DNA of 64,000 nt from Flavobacteriales bacterium (GCA_016703005.1 JADJCX010000018.1:1-64000), one strand, 5' to 3'. Shown: positions 35,705 through 44,744, counted from the first letter of the stretch. Notes: a model not told the origin generated them from the letters alone. Program-made: numbers and translations.

Positions 35705-36534
35705 CCCGCACCGAACTCGTCTCCATAATCAAGCGCAAGCGCAGCCTGCTGTGTGTGGGTCTCGATACAGAAGCCCATTTGGTGCCTGAGCAATTCCGCC
35801 GTGCCGCCGACCCGGTGCTCGCCTTCAACGAAGCCATCGTCGATGCCACGCATCAGGTGACGGTCGCGTACAAGTTGAACATTGCGTTCTATGAAGCGCT
35901 TGGCGTATCGGGCTGGACCAGCTTGGAGCGTACGGTAGCTGCGATCCGTGCAAAGGGCGATTGTTTCATCATCGCCGATGCCAAGCGCGGCGATATCGGT
36001 AACACCGCGCGCAAGTATGCCGAAGCCTTCTACGACAAGCTCGGGTTCGATGCGGTAACGCTCTCACCGTACATGGGCAACGATAGCGTTACCCCGTTCC
36101 TCGGGCGCCCCGGCAAGTGGGCCATTGTGCTGGGCGTCACCAGCAACGAAGGCGCCATGGATTTCCAGTTCCTGCCTGTCGATGACAAGCAACACCTGCT
36201 CTTTGAACGGGTAATGACCAAGGTGGCGGAATGGGGCTCACCCGGTGACACCATGTTCGTGGTCGGTGCAACGCGCACCGATGTGCTGGCCCAAGCGCGT
36301 GCTGCGGCGCCCGGCCATTTCTTCCTCGTTCCCGGTGTCGGTGCACAGGGTGGCGACCTGAACGCCGTGCTCGACACATGTATGACCAGTGATGGTGGCT
36401 TGCTGATCAACAGCTCCCGCGGGATCCTTTATGCGGGCAAGGGCGAGGCTGCGATCCTGCCTGCCGCTAAGGCCGCTGAAGAACTGCAACAGCAGATGGC
36501 TGCCGGGTTGCAGCGCGCAGGGATCCTCAGCTAG
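35701..36534 (+). CDS. pyrF: Orotidine 5'-phosphate decarboxylase
   Basis: A 277-residue TIM-barrel enzyme making UMP. It shows LLCVGLDTEAHLVP at the N-terminus (substrate Asp), the catalytic IIADAKRGDIGNTARKYAE (residues ~90-108, Asp-Lys-Asp set), and a phosphate loop near LINSSRGILYAGKGE. At ~277 residues it is the longer 'group 3' type found in Bacteroidota and Actinobacteria. It is translationally coupled to prfA through the ATGA overlap. The purM-prfA-pyrF order is conserved in related genomes. Confidence 0.95.
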   Translation: MTRTELVSIIKRKRSLLCVGLDTEAHLVPEQFRRAADPVLAFNEAIVDATHQVTVAYKLNIAFYEALGVSGWTSLERTVAAIRAKGDCFIIADAKRGDIGNTARKYAEAFYDKLGFDAVTLSPYMGNDSVTPFLGRPGKWAIVLGVTSNEGAMDFQFLPVDDKQHLLFERVMTKVAEWGSPGDTMFVVGATRTDVLAQARAAAPGHFFLVPGVGAQGGDLNAVLDTCMTSDGGLLINSSRGILYAGKGEAAILPAAKAAEELQQQMAAGLQRAGILS

Positions 36535-36617
36535 GATTTTCAACTCTTCGTTCTGTTCACCATCTTGGCAAGGATGGTCCCGACAATTTTCCGTCAACAC
36601 TGGCCGAGCCACCGCGT

Positions 36618-37913
36618 TTGGCCTCCTTTCCGCACGGCGAGGATCTGTTGCAGTTCATCTGGGAGCAGCAACTGTTCACGCGTGAAGCCTTGCGCACGGT
36701 GGAGGGACATACATTGGAGATCGTGAAACCCGGAAGGCTGCAACCGAACTCCGGTCCCGACTTCCACGATGGTCGCGTTCGGTTCGATGATCAATTGCTG
36801 GTGGGCAACATCGAGATCCACGTGCAGGCGAGCGAGTGGTTCGCGCACCGTCACCATGAGGACCCGGCATACGACAACGTGATCTTGCACGTGGTACACA
36901 CCCACGATATGGATGTGCGCACGAGCAAGGGTGGCCGTGTACCCACGCTTGCGATCGGCGAACGCATCAGTGGCAGCAGCTTGGCCGCATACGAGCAATT
37001 GATGCGCAACAAGGCTTGGGTGCCTTGCGCCAACAGCATCGCTCAGGTTGATCGGCAGCGCATTGGGTTTTGGTTGGAACGCTTGCTCGTGGAGCGGTTG
37101 GAACGCAAGACCAAGGACGTGGAGGCCTTGTTCAAGCACCTCGGGAACGATGAAGCTGAAACATTCTACCAGCAGTTGGCCGGTGGTTTCGGTTTCAAGG
37201 TGAATGCGGAACCCTTCGGTCAACTGGCGCGCACACTTCCATTGAAGACCCTGTTGAAGTACCGCGACGACCCGTTCCGGACGGAAGCCTTGGTGCTCGG
37301 CCAAGCAGGCCTGCTGCAAGTGGATTTTGTTGATGCTCATCCGCGTGCCTTGCAGGAAGAATTCAAGGCCATGGCTGTTCTGCACGAACTGAAGCCACTT
37401 TCTCCCGCGATCTGGAAATTCGGCCGCTTGCGTCCGGCCAACTTCCCAACGGTGCGGCTGGTGCAGTTCGCTCGTTTGTTCACCCACCTCGATGGAGCCT
37501 TCGGGAAACTGCTCGAATGCGATCGTATTGCCGATCTGTTCCCGCTGTTCGATGTGGAATCCGCTGACTACTGGCGAGACCATTGGATGCTGGACGCGCC
37601 TTCCGAACCAACGACTAAGCGGCTCGGTCGCACGGCGGCAGAGTTGCTCATCATCAATGTGGTGGTGCCCTTCCTCTTCGCCATGGGTCGCGTGCGTGGT
37701 AGGGAGGAATTGGTGGAGCGGGCAATGGGACTGTTGGAGCAGCTGCCCGCCGAAGCCAATGTGATCACCCGTGGCTGGGAGAAGCTGGGCATCCCCGCCA
37801 CCGCCGCCGCACGCTCGCAAGCCCTTATTGAACTGAAGAACGGTTACTGCGGGCAACGCCGTTGCCTACATTGCGTCATCGGGGCTGAACTGCTCAAACG
37901 CACCAACCAATGA
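36618..37913 (+). CDS. DUF2851 family protein
   Basis: A 431-residue soluble protein of unknown function, found almost only in Bacteroidota. It begins FPHGEDLLQFIWEQQLF and has the family's GRLQPNSGPDFHDGRVRF and VGNIEIHVQASEWFAHRHHEDPAYDNV (in parts) segments, then ends with a Cys pair QRRCLHCVIGAELL. There is no signal peptide or membrane segment. The GNIEIH / H-x-H-x-D arrangement resembles nuclease-like acidic and His clusters, but activity is not established. The start is not fixed: TTG 36618 is used because no in-frame ATG precedes the conserved N-terminus. It overlaps the next gene by 4 bases. Confidence 0.8.
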   Translation: MASFPHGEDLLQFIWEQQLFTREALRTVEGHTLEIVKPGRLQPNSGPDFHDGRVRFDDQLLVGNIEIHVQASEWFAHRHHEDPAYDNVILHVVHTHDMDVRTSKGGRVPTLAIGERISGSSLAAYEQLMRNKAWVPCANSIAQVDRQRIGFWLERLLVERLERKTKDVEALFKHLGNDEAETFYQQLAGGFGFKVNAEPFGQLARTLPLKTLLKYRDDPFRTEALVLGQAGLLQVDFVDAHPRALQEEFKAMAVLHELKPLSPAIWKFGRLRPANFPTVRLVQFARLFTHLDGAFGKLLECDRIADLFPLFDVESADYWRDHWMLDAPSEPTTKRLGRTAAELLIINVVVPFLFAMGRVRGREELVERAMGLLEQLPAEANVITRGWEKLGIPATAAARSQALIELKNGYCGQRRCLHCVIGAELLKRTNQ

Positions 37914-38140
37914 CCGCACGTCTCAAGACTTTCCTCGAACGCCAAGCCTTCGGCGTTTGCGCGTGGTGGGGCGACAAGCTCAACATCAAGCCGGAGCAGG
38001 TGCGCCTCAGCTTCATCTACCTCGGCTGCATTACCGCAGGCTTGCACCTCGTCGTCTATCTGGTAATGGCCTTCGTGCTCCAGCATAAGGAGCGTATCAA
38101 ACGGCCCTTCAGCAAGCGGAGCACGGTTTGGGAGTTGTGA
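37910..38140 (+). CDS. PspC-domain small membrane protein
   Basis: A 76-residue protein with the PspC pattern: FGVCAWWGDKLNIKPEQVRL (helix-turn before the membrane) followed by one hydrophobic segment (FIYLGCITAGLHLVVYLVMAFVL). PspC proteins sense membrane stress in enterobacteria, but the short Bacteroidota form next to DUF2851 has no known role. It overlaps DUF2851 by 4 bases. Its stop lies 26 bases before the G/T-only block, where read quality drops. Confidence 0.8.
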   Translation: MTARLKTFLERQAFGVCAWWGDKLNIKPEQVRLSFIYLGCITAGLHLVVYLVMAFVLQHKERIKRPFSKRSTVWEL

Positions 38141-38166
38141 CCCCTCGCTGGAATTCATAGTGGCTC

Positions 38167-38311
38167 GGGGGGGGGGGGGGGGGGGGGGGGGGGCCGGGGG
38201 GGGGGTTGGGGGGGGGGGGGGGGGGGGGGGGGGGGCCGGGGGGGTTTTTTTTTTTGGGGGGGGTTTTTTTTTTTTGGTTTTGGGTTTTTGTGGGGTTTGG
38301 GGGGGGGGGCG
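38167..38311. repeat. G/T-only low-complexity block, probably an assembly artefact
   Basis: About 145 bases made almost only of G and T runs (long poly-G, then poly-T blocks), with a few isolated CC pairs. Neither strand codes for anything plausible. It fills most of 38141-38455, the only gene-free stretch over 300 bases in the window. The bases after it still read poorly: the oxidoreductase's NAD/FAD motif is garbled up to about 38540. A homopolymer base-calling or consensus failure is the simplest reading. Confidence 0.85.
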
Positions 38312-38455
38312 GTGAATGATTACGGTCGACATCGCCCTTGTTCGGGAAAGGCTCCTGGCAGTCCATCTCCGTTTCTTAGCAGGACCTTTTGCACTGCTCA
38401 CATCCAGGGTCGCTTAAAAGCTCTGGGAGATCGAACAACAACTAGCAGGGGAGCT

Positions 38456-40141
38456 ATTGCGGACACCATCATCATAGGCTCAGGCGCTGGCCATTTGTCG
38501 GGGGGCCGCGACATCGGCCCCTGGCGGCTTTCGGCACGCGCTGGCAAGAAGGTGTTGGTGTTGGAGCAACACTACGTCCCCGGCGGCTGGTGCCACAGCT
38601 TCTTCCTCAATGGTCATCGCTTCAGTCCGGGTGTACACTACATCGGTATGATGGGCGAGGGGGAGAGCACGCGCGAGTTGTACGAAGGCCTTGACATCGC
38701 CAACGATCTAGTCTTCTTCCGCATGAACCCTGCGGCCTATGAGCACTGCTGGATCGGCGAGCACCGCATTGATATGCCGGCCGGTATCGACAACCTGTAC
38801 GAGCACTTGGCGCAGCGCTTTCCGCACGAGCGTAAAGGCTTGAAGCGCTACCTCACCACTGTGCGCAACGTGAGCGACCAGTTGCAACTGATCCACCGCA
38901 TGAGCGGCTTCCTGGATCACCTCACGATCCCCTTCCGCACGCGGCACTTGGGCAAGTACGGCCTCTTCAGTTTGAAGCGCGTGATCGACTGGCACATCAA
39001 GGATCCCTTGCTGAAGAAGGTGCTCAACGTGCAATGCGGCGATCACGGGTTGCCGCCCAGCCTGGCACCCTTTCCCGTGCATGCTGCCGTGATGCAGCAC
39101 TACTTCGATGGCGGTTACTATCCCATGGGCGGTGGCGCTGGTATCGTGAAGGCGATGACCACGGCGATCAAGAAGCACGGCGGCGTGGTGCGCACCGATG
39201 CCGGTGTGAAGCGCATTCTATTGGAAGGCGATGGCAAAGCGAAGCGTGCCGTTGGCGTGGAACTCATGAACGGGGAGCGCATCAACGCGTCAACGATCGT
39301 CTCCAATGCCGACCCGCACAAGACGTACATCGGCATGGTGGGGAAGGAGCACTTGGACAACAAGGTGTTGAAGAAGTTGGCGGCCACCCGGTACAGCGTC
39401 ACCAGCATCATGCTCTTCGTTACCGTGGACATGGATGTGCGCGCGGCGGGTCTCGATTCCGGCAACATCTGGATGCTGCGCAACGTGGACATGGAAGAAC
39501 TCTTCCGCGACATGTCGCGCACCGACATCCTCACCGATGATGAGTTCCCCGGGGCCTTCATCAGTTGCCCCACGCTGAAGGATCCCACCAGCTTCAATGG
39601 GCGTTACCACGACATCGAGATGGTGACCTACCTCGACTACAAGGCCTTCGAACCGTTCGAAGGGCTCGGCGAGCGCACGGCCGAGTATGGCACGTGGAAG
39701 GAGCGCATCAAGGAGAAGATGCTGAACGGGTTGGAGCGTGTGCTCCCCGGTGTGCGAGCGCGCATCGTGCAAGCCGAGATCGGAACGCCCATCACCAACG
39801 AGCACTACGTGCAGAGCACACGCGGTAGCGTCTATGGCACCGAGAAGACGTTGAAGCATGTCGGCCCGTTCGCGTTCGGTGTGAAAGCGCCGATCGAAGG
39901 CTTGTACCTCACCGGGGCCAGCACGCTGACGCATGGCGTGGCGGGTGCATCCATCTCAGGCGTGATCACCGCGGCGGCCGTATTGGGTTGCACTAAGGAC
40001 GACCTGTTGAAGCCCGACCCATCGCAGCGTCTGCGTATCCACGATGCTGAGGATGAAACGACGTGGCCCGAGTGGGTGTGGGTGAAACGTGCCGACAAAC
40101 GCAGGCGGTTCAAGCCCGTCGCCGTTCGTGCTGCAACGTGA
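38456..40141 (+). CDS. FAD-dependent oxidoreductase, retinol saturase / phytoene desaturase family
   Basis: About 560 residues. The N-terminal dinucleotide motif TIIIGSGAG is followed by a corrupted stretch (an insertion of about six odd residues) before AGKKVLVLEQHYVPGGWCHSFFLNGHRF, which is normal for the family. The C-terminal FAD motif is GLYLTGASTLTHGVAGASISGVI (read in parts). Similar to all-trans-retinol 13,14-reductase (RetSat) and CrtI-type carotenoid enzymes. Substrate unknown; no crt genes are nearby. The true start is lost in the damaged DNA around 38312-38460. It ends before the convergent lipoprotein gene. Confidence 0.75.
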   Translation: MADTIIIGSGAGHLSGGRDIGPWRLSARAGKKVLVLEQHYVPGGWCHSFFLNGHRFSPGVHYIGMMGEGESTRELYEGLDIANDLVFFRMNPAAYEHCWIGEHRIDMPAGIDNLYEHLAQRFPHERKGLKRYLTTVRNVSDQLQLIHRMSGFLDHLTIPFRTRHLGKYGLFSLKRVIDWHIKDPLLKKVLNVQCGDHGLPPSLAPFPVHAAVMQHYFDGGYYPMGGGAGIVKAMTTAIKKHGGVVRTDAGVKRILLEGDGKAKRAVGVELMNGERINASTIVSNADPHKTYIGMVGKEHLDNKVLKKLAATRYSVTSIMLFVTVDMDVRAAGLDSGNIWMLRNVDMEELFRDMSRTDILTDDEFPGAFISCPTLKDPTSFNGRYHDIEMVTYLDYKAFEPFEGLGERTAEYGTWKERIKEKMLNGLERVLPGVRARIVQAEIGTPITNEHYVQSTRGSVYGTEKTLKHVGPFAFGVKAPIEGLYLTGASTLTHGVAGASISGVITAAAVLGCTKDDLLKPDPSQRLRIHDAEDETTWPEWVWVKRADKRRRFKPVAVRAAT

Positions 40142-40144
40142 AAG

Positions 40145-40172
40145 AGCCGCCCATTTCTGGACGGCCCTCTCG
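40145..40172 (-). terminator. Possible terminator for the lipoprotein gene
   Basis: On the minus strand an imperfect hairpin (gggccgtcc / gggcggctc type, loop agaaat) is followed by ctttc. It lies between the convergent oxidoreductase and lipoprotein genes. Confidence 0.4.
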
Positions 40173-40200
40173 TCACCACTCCTTTCGGAGCCACGTCAGA

Positions 40201-40797
40201 TCATTCGCACAGCGGGGTGGGAGGAGCGGCTTGCACGCTCCAGCACATGTAGGTTGAAGCAAGGGCATGGGCGGTCCATATGCCACCAGCACCACTGCAA
40301 GTGAACCACGATTGACCGGCGGGCAGCGCTGGCAATACACCGCGCTTGATCCGCAGTTTCAAGCACTGTCCGTTGTTGCCGCTTTTGCGCGGTGTCAGGT
40401 AATATGTGGCGCCACAGGTAGCTGCGTTGGCACCTTTGGTCATGCGGAACCCGCCTTGGTTCGGCACCTCGCCATCGCAAATGCCTACCGGGTAGTTGCC
40501 ACCATCACCCACGCGCAACGATGTTGCGTTCTCGGTGCGTATGGTCGACCGTCCAGTGTTGTCGATGTTCGCTTCGAACTCGCCCAGTTCGGCGGCGACG
40601 TTGCTTACATCGAAACTGTCCCATCCGTTCAAGCCATTGATGAATCGCCCACCCACGGCCTTTGCCATACCATCGTCTCCCACGGTGTTGGTCGTGAGTT
40701 CATCCTGCAGATCTTCCTTGTTGCAACCCACAAGGCTTGCACTTACCGCCGCAACACCCAATAGGATAGCTGCGGTCATCGTCCACTTCGTTCTCAT
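40201..40797 (-). CDS. Predicted lipoprotein, unknown function
   Basis: A 198-residue protein with a lipoprotein signal (LLGVAAVSASLVGC, Cys ~25). After an Asp/Glu/Thr-rich linker (DLQDELTTNTVGDDG) it has a single domain with GGRFINGLNGWDSFDVSNV, a Cys-containing core (GICDGEVPNQGGF, ATCGATYYLT, GQCLKLRI, WFTCSGAGG, TYMCWSVQ) and ends LCE. Five or six Cys in the mature part suggest disulphides. No family is recognised. The in-frame ATG 45 bases upstream is rejected because the lipoprotein signal fits ATG 40797. Confidence 0.6.
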   Translation of the reverse strand: MRTKWTMTAAILLGVAAVSASLVGCNKEDLQDELTTNTVGDDGMAKAVGGRFINGLNGWDSFDVSNVAAELGEFEANIDNTGRSTIRTENATSLRVGDGGNYPVGICDGEVPNQGGFRMTKGANAATCGATYYLTPRKSGNNGQCLKLRIKRGVLPALPAGQSWFTCSGAGGIWTAHALASTYMCWSVQAAPPTPLCE

Positions 40798-40838
40798 CGT
40801 CTCTCGGTTTTGTTCTGCCAGGCTCCTCCCGGCACAGG

Positions 40839-40857
40839 GCACTCGTTCATCGAGTGC
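40839..40857. promoter_or_regulatory. Inverted repeat upstream of the lipoprotein gene
   Basis: GCACTCG-TTCAT-CGAGTGC, a perfect 7-base inverted repeat 42 bases upstream of the lipoprotein ATG on the minus strand. It could be an operator or a leader hairpin. Confidence 0.3.
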
Positions 40858-40999
40858 GGAACAAACCTCACCGCAACGTCCAGGATGGCATCATTGGATC
40901 CACTCATCCGGTTGTTGGTACCGATGAAATGGGAGACCGACGATGCCGAACCGGAATGAAGACACTCTTTTATTCGCCCGGTTGCGGCATCTTCGCCAC

Positions 41000-41905
41000 A
41001 TGCGCGTCCTCGTTACAGGCAGCAACGGCCTGCTCGGTCAGAAACTCGTTTCCGCGATGCGGAGTGACAAGGATGTGAAGCTCATCGCCACTTCCCGCGG
41101 TGAGGATCGTACGCCGGATCCCGGCGACTATCTCTATTTGTCGCTGGATTGCACCGATGCCGCCGCAGTGAACCGTTGTTTCGACGAAGTGCATCCGGAT
41201 GTGGTGATCCACACCGCCGCGATGACGAACGTTGACGCGTGCGAATTGGATCCGATGAACTGCCAACTGCAGAACGTTACCGCCACCAAGAACCTCGTGG
41301 ACGCATCGGTGGTGTGCGGCGCGCACTTCATCCACCTCAGCACCGATTTCATATTCGATGGTGAGGCCGGGCCATACAACGAAGACGACGAGCCGAAGCC
41401 ATTGAGCATCTACGGCCAGAGTAAGCTCGATGCGGAGCACGTTGTCATGAACGCCGGTTTGGCGAAGTGGGCCATAGCGCGGACGATCATCGTCTATGGC
41501 GTGGCTCCTGGCCTTAGTCGTAGCAACGTGGTGTTGTGGGCGAAGAGCGCGCTGGAGAAAGGCCAGCCCATCAAAGTGGTGCACGATCAATGGCGCATGC
41601 CGACGTTGGCAGAAGATCTTGCCGATGGTTGCATCCGCATTGCCACGCGCGGCGCAACGGGCATCTTCAACCTGTGCGGTCCCGATGGCATGAGCATCCT
41701 TGAACTTGTGCAACGTGTTGGCGCATACTTCAAACTCGACACCTCAGTGATCACCGCGATCGACAGTGCGAGCCTGAACCAACCCGCCAAGCGTCCACCG
41801 AAGACAGGCTTCGTTCTGGACAAGTCGCGCCGGGTGTTGGGTTATGCACCGCGCGGCTTCGAGGCCGGGCTTAATGTGTTGGAACAGCAACTCCAACAAC
41901 GCTAA
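41000..41905 (+). CDS. RmlD-like NAD(P)-dependent sugar-nucleotide reductase (SDR)
   Basis: A 301-residue extended short-chain dehydrogenase. It has the Rossmann motif VTGSNGLLGQKLV (residues ~4-16), a THVDA-type AAMTNVDACE segment, FIHLSTDFIFDGEAGPYNEDDEPKPLSIYGQSKLDAEH with the catalytic Ser/Thr and YxxxK (read in parts, YGQSK near residue 137), and a C-terminal PKTGFVLDKSRRVLG. The pattern is that of dTDP-4-dehydrorhamnose reductase (RmlD), though RmlA/B/C are not nearby. ATG 41000 directly precedes MRVLVTG; the upstream frame adds unsupported residues. It is followed after 1 base by the helix-hairpin-helix gene. Confidence 0.82.
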   Translation: MRVLVTGSNGLLGQKLVSAMRSDKDVKLIATSRGEDRTPDPGDYLYLSLDCTDAAAVNRCFDEVHPDVVIHTAAMTNVDACELDPMNCQLQNVTATKNLVDASVVCGAHFIHLSTDFIFDGEAGPYNEDDEPKPLSIYGQSKLDAEHVVMNAGLAKWAIARTIIVYGVAPGLSRSNVVLWAKSALEKGQPIKVVHDQWRMPTLAEDLADGCIRIATRGATGIFNLCGPDGMSILELVQRVGAYFKLDTSVITAIDSASLNQPAKRPPKTGFVLDKSRRVLGYAPRGFEAGLNVLEQQLQQR

Positions 41906-41906
41906 C

Positions 41907-42974
41907 ATGCTCCGTGATATGCCCACCCGAGCGAAGCGCGCTTCCAGTTCCTGGTTCAAGCGTTGGTTCGGTTCGGGCAACGCCAAGCCTCAGCAACCGC
42001 AAGACAGTTTCCTCGCCGACCGGCGATCAACGAAAGAAGGAGTGAAGGACCTTCTGAGCCTGCACCGGGGCGAGCGTGGCGCGTTCGGTTTGGCCGCTGT
42101 GGTGTTGCTCACTGTAACCGCGTGGCTCGGCTATCAGCAGTGGTTTCTTCCGCCTGCCCCGATCGATCTCGGCCCGATGACCGTTGAGGTGCAAGCCTTC
42201 GTTACCGAGGAACAGCAGTATGCGTCATCGAAGAAGGAAACACGGATCGCCGCCGACCTTCAACCCTTCGATCCCAACGCGCTCGACCAAGCCGGTTGGA
42301 TAGCGCTCGGATTGAGCGAGCGACAAGCTGCCGGCATCATGCGTTATGTGGATCGTGGCGGTCGCTTCCGTTCGAAAGCCGATGTCGCGAAGATGTACAG
42401 CATCCAACCCGATCAGTTCGCGCAACTGGAGCCGTTCATATTGCTGCCGGACAGTGCTGCACCGCGTTCCCGCGAGCGAGAGAACAAGCAGTGGCCAACG
42501 CACGAACGATGGGAGAGCAGCGACAGCAGCGATCGGCGGTACGCTGAGCGAAAGGAGGCCGTAGTGGTCGAAGTGAACACCGCTGACACTCTGCTGCTGG
42601 CGGAGGTAAGGGGCATCGGTCCTGCGTTCGCGCGAGGCATTGTGAAGTACCGCGAAAAACTCGGCGGCTATGTGAGCCTCGATCAGCTCAGCGAGGTCTT
42701 CGTGTTGAAGGACAAGCCCGATGCCGTTGCCAAGTTGAAAGACCAACTAGTGCTGGATCCTCTGATGGTGCGCCGCATCAACATCAACACCTGTTCGGAA
42801 GAGGAACTCAGCAGCCACCCGTACATGTGGAAGAAGTGGAGCATCGCCAGAGCCATCATCGCCTATCGCACGTTGCATGGCACCTTCGCCACGGTTGAAG
42901 GCGTGAAAGCCTGTTTGGTGGTGGATGAGGAACTCTACCGGAAGTTGGCGCCGTATCTCACCGTAGGCGAGTAG
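41907..42974 (+). CDS. Helix-hairpin-helix (ComEA-like) membrane-anchored protein
   Basis: About 355 residues. An N-terminal basic, Ser-rich region is followed by one membrane segment (FGLAAVVLLTVTAWLGYQQWF) and three helix-hairpin-helix units of the ComEA type (NALDQAGWIALGLSERQAAGIMRY; NTADTLLLAEVRGIGPAFARGIVKY; NINTCSEEELSSHPYMWKKWSIARAIIAY, in parts). Such units bind DNA without sequence specificity. In ComEA they bind incoming DNA at competence; the role of this longer Bacteroidota form is unproven. Start could be ATG 41907 or 41919. It is in one direction with rmlD. Confidence 0.75.
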   Translation: MLRDMPTRAKRASSSWFKRWFGSGNAKPQQPQDSFLADRRSTKEGVKDLLSLHRGERGAFGLAAVVLLTVTAWLGYQQWFLPPAPIDLGPMTVEVQAFVTEEQQYASSKKETRIAADLQPFDPNALDQAGWIALGLSERQAAGIMRYVDRGGRFRSKADVAKMYSIQPDQFAQLEPFILLPDSAAPRSRERENKQWPTHERWESSDSSDRRYAERKEAVVVEVNTADTLLLAEVRGIGPAFARGIVKYREKLGGYVSLDQLSEVFVLKDKPDAVAKLKDQLVLDPLMVRRININTCSEEELSSHPYMWKKWSIARAIIAYRTLHGTFATVEGVKACLVVDEELYRKLAPYLTVGE

Positions 42975-43002
42975 CGCGAGTGGCTTTCTCGCCCACACCG
43001 GC

Positions 43003-43010
43003 TAAACTTG
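43003..43010 (+). promoter_or_regulatory. Possible -7 box (TAAACTTG) for apt
   Basis: One mismatch from TAnnTTTG, 12 bases before the apt ATG, which would give a very short leader. No clear -33 element. Confidence 0.3.
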
Positions 43011-43022
43011 CGCCCCCGTTCC

Positions 43023-43562
43023 ATGTCCACCGTCGATCTCGAAACTCGCCTGCGCACTGCCATCCGCGCCGTGCCCGATTTCCCGAAGCCGGGTATCCTC
43101 TTCCGCGACATCACACCGGTAATGGAGGACCCTGTGCTCAGCAACGCGGTGCTCGATGGATTGATCATTGGACTGAAAGGCCAGCGCATCGACGCGATCG
43201 CGGGCATCGAAAGCCGCGGCTTCCTCTTCGGGATGCCCCTGGCCATGCGCCTCGGCGTGCCCTTCATCACCGTGCGCAAGAAGGGCAAGCTGCCGTGGAA
43301 AACGGTGGCTTACAAATACGACTTGGAGTACGGCAGTGCCGAGATCGAAATGCACACTGGCGTGGTGCAACCCGGTATGCGAGTGTTGGTGCACGATGAT
43401 CTGCTGGCTACTGGCGGCACGGCGGCTGCGGCTGCCGAGCTGGTGCGCATGCAAGGCGGCACGGTTGCCGGTTTCAACTTCCTCATTGAATTGTCCTTCC
43501 TCAACGGCGCGCAGCGCCTCGTACCTTATGGCGCGGACATCATCCGCCTTGTCACATACTGA
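43023..43562 (+). CDS. apt: Adenine phosphoribosyltransferase
   Basis: A 179-residue salvage enzyme making AMP from adenine and PRPP. It shows VPDFPKPGILFRDITPVMED at the N-terminus, the flexible-loop IAGIESRGFLFGMPLA, KKGKLPWKTV, and the PRPP motif VLVHDDLLATGGTAAAA (about residues 122-138) with the two acidic residues. The length matches the family. ATG 43023 directly follows the -7-like box. The acyl-CoA dehydrogenase starts 3 bases after its stop. Confidence 0.95.
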   Translation: MSTVDLETRLRTAIRAVPDFPKPGILFRDITPVMEDPVLSNAVLDGLIIGLKGQRIDAIAGIESRGFLFGMPLAMRLGVPFITVRKKGKLPWKTVAYKYDLEYGSAEIEMHTGVVQPGMRVLVHDDLLATGGTAAAAAELVRMQGGTVAGFNFLIELSFLNGAQRLVPYGADIIRLVTY

Positions 43563-43565
43563 ACC

Positions 43566-44711
43566 ATGCAATTCACCACTTCCGAGAACCAGGTCATGAT
43601 CGCGCAAGCGGTGCGCGACCTCTGCGAACGCAAGATCCGTCCGAACATCATGGAGTTGGACGAGAGTCAGCACTTCCCCAAGAAGCTCTTCACCGATCAC
43701 TTCGGCCCTGCGGGCATGCTCGGTGTGTTCGTGCCGGAGGAGTATGGCGGCGCGGGTTTGGGTTATCACGAGTACGTGGACACCATTGTGGAAGTCTCGC
43801 GCATCTGCGGCAGTATCGGCCTCAGCGTGGCCGCGCACAACAGCTTGGCTACCGGCCACATCAACTATTTCGGCAACCACGAGCAGAAGAAAAAGTGGCT
43901 CACCAAACTCGCCACCGGCGAATGGCTGGGCGCGTGGGCGCTCACCGAGCCCAACACCGGCAGCGACGCCATGCGCATGAAGTGCACGGCGAAGAAAGAC
44001 GGCAAGGATTGGGTGATCAACGGCACCAAGTGCTGGATCACGCACGGCATCAGCAGCGATGTGATGGTGGCTATTGTACGCACCGGCGAACTGCTCGATA
44101 GCAAGGGCATGACGGCATTCGTCATCGAACGCGGCACACCCGGGTCGAAGGCCGGCAAGAAGGAGAACAAGCTCGGCATGCGTGCCAGCGAAACAGCCGA
44201 AGTGATCTTCGAGGATTGCCGCGTCTCTGAGGACAACGTGCTCGGCAACGTGGGCGAAGGCTTCCAGCAAGCCATGAAGGTGCTCGATGGTGGTCGCATC
44301 AGCATTGCCGCCCTCAGCCTCGGCATTGCCAAAGGCGCCTTCGATGCCAGCGTGAAGTACGCCAAGGAGCGCCAGCAGTTCGGGCAGCCCATTGCCAACT
44401 TCCAGGGCATCAGCTTCAAACTGGCCGACATGGCCACGCGCATCGAAGCCGCCGAGCTGCTCATCCGCCAAGCCAGCGACATGAAGAACGCCGGCAAGAA
44501 GATGACCAAGGAGAGCGCCATGGCCAAGTATTACGCCAGCGAGGTAGCGGTGTACTGCGGCAACGAGGGCGTGCAGATCTTCGGCGGCTACGGCTACACC
44601 AAGGACTTCCCCGTGGAGAAGTTCTACCGCGACAGCAAGCTCTGCACCATTGGTGAGGGTACCAGTGAGGTGCAGAAGATGGTGATCGGTAGGGAGGTGT
44701 TGAAGGGGTAG
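43566..44711 (+). CDS. Acyl-CoA dehydrogenase
   Basis: A 381-residue flavoenzyme of fatty-acid or branched-chain acyl-CoA oxidation. It carries both family signatures: GAWALTEPNTGSDAMRMKCTA (FAD/substrate contact, about residues 121-141) and the C-terminal QIFGGYGYTKDFPVEKFYRDSK (in parts), with a catalytic-Glu region in the GYGYTKDFPVEKFYRD stretch. FAD-binding FIG-type RLGVGMRAS... is represented by NKLGMRASETAEVIFEDC. No mutation of key residues is visible. It probably passes electrons to ETF. Co-directional with apt; the rpsU promoter follows. Confidence 0.93.
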   Translation: MQFTTSENQVMIAQAVRDLCERKIRPNIMELDESQHFPKKLFTDHFGPAGMLGVFVPEEYGGAGLGYHEYVDTIVEVSRICGSIGLSVAAHNSLATGHINYFGNHEQKKKWLTKLATGEWLGAWALTEPNTGSDAMRMKCTAKKDGKDWVINGTKCWITHGISSDVMVAIVRTGELLDSKGMTAFVIERGTPGSKAGKKENKLGMRASETAEVIFEDCRVSEDNVLGNVGEGFQQAMKVLDGGRISIAALSLGIAKGAFDASVKYAKERQQFGQPIANFQGISFKLADMATRIEAAELLIRQASDMKNAGKKMTKESAMAKYYASEVAVYCGNEGVQIFGGYGYTKDFPVEKFYRDSKLCTIGEGTSEVQKMVIGREVLKG

Positions 44712-44744
44712 GTGGGGGCTGAGAGACGATTCTTCAATGTGCAA

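Noticed and set aside
38109..38401. Proline-rich reading frames on the minus strand across the G/T block
   Set aside because: They only reflect poly-C/poly-A translation of the low-complexity block and have no start site or domain.
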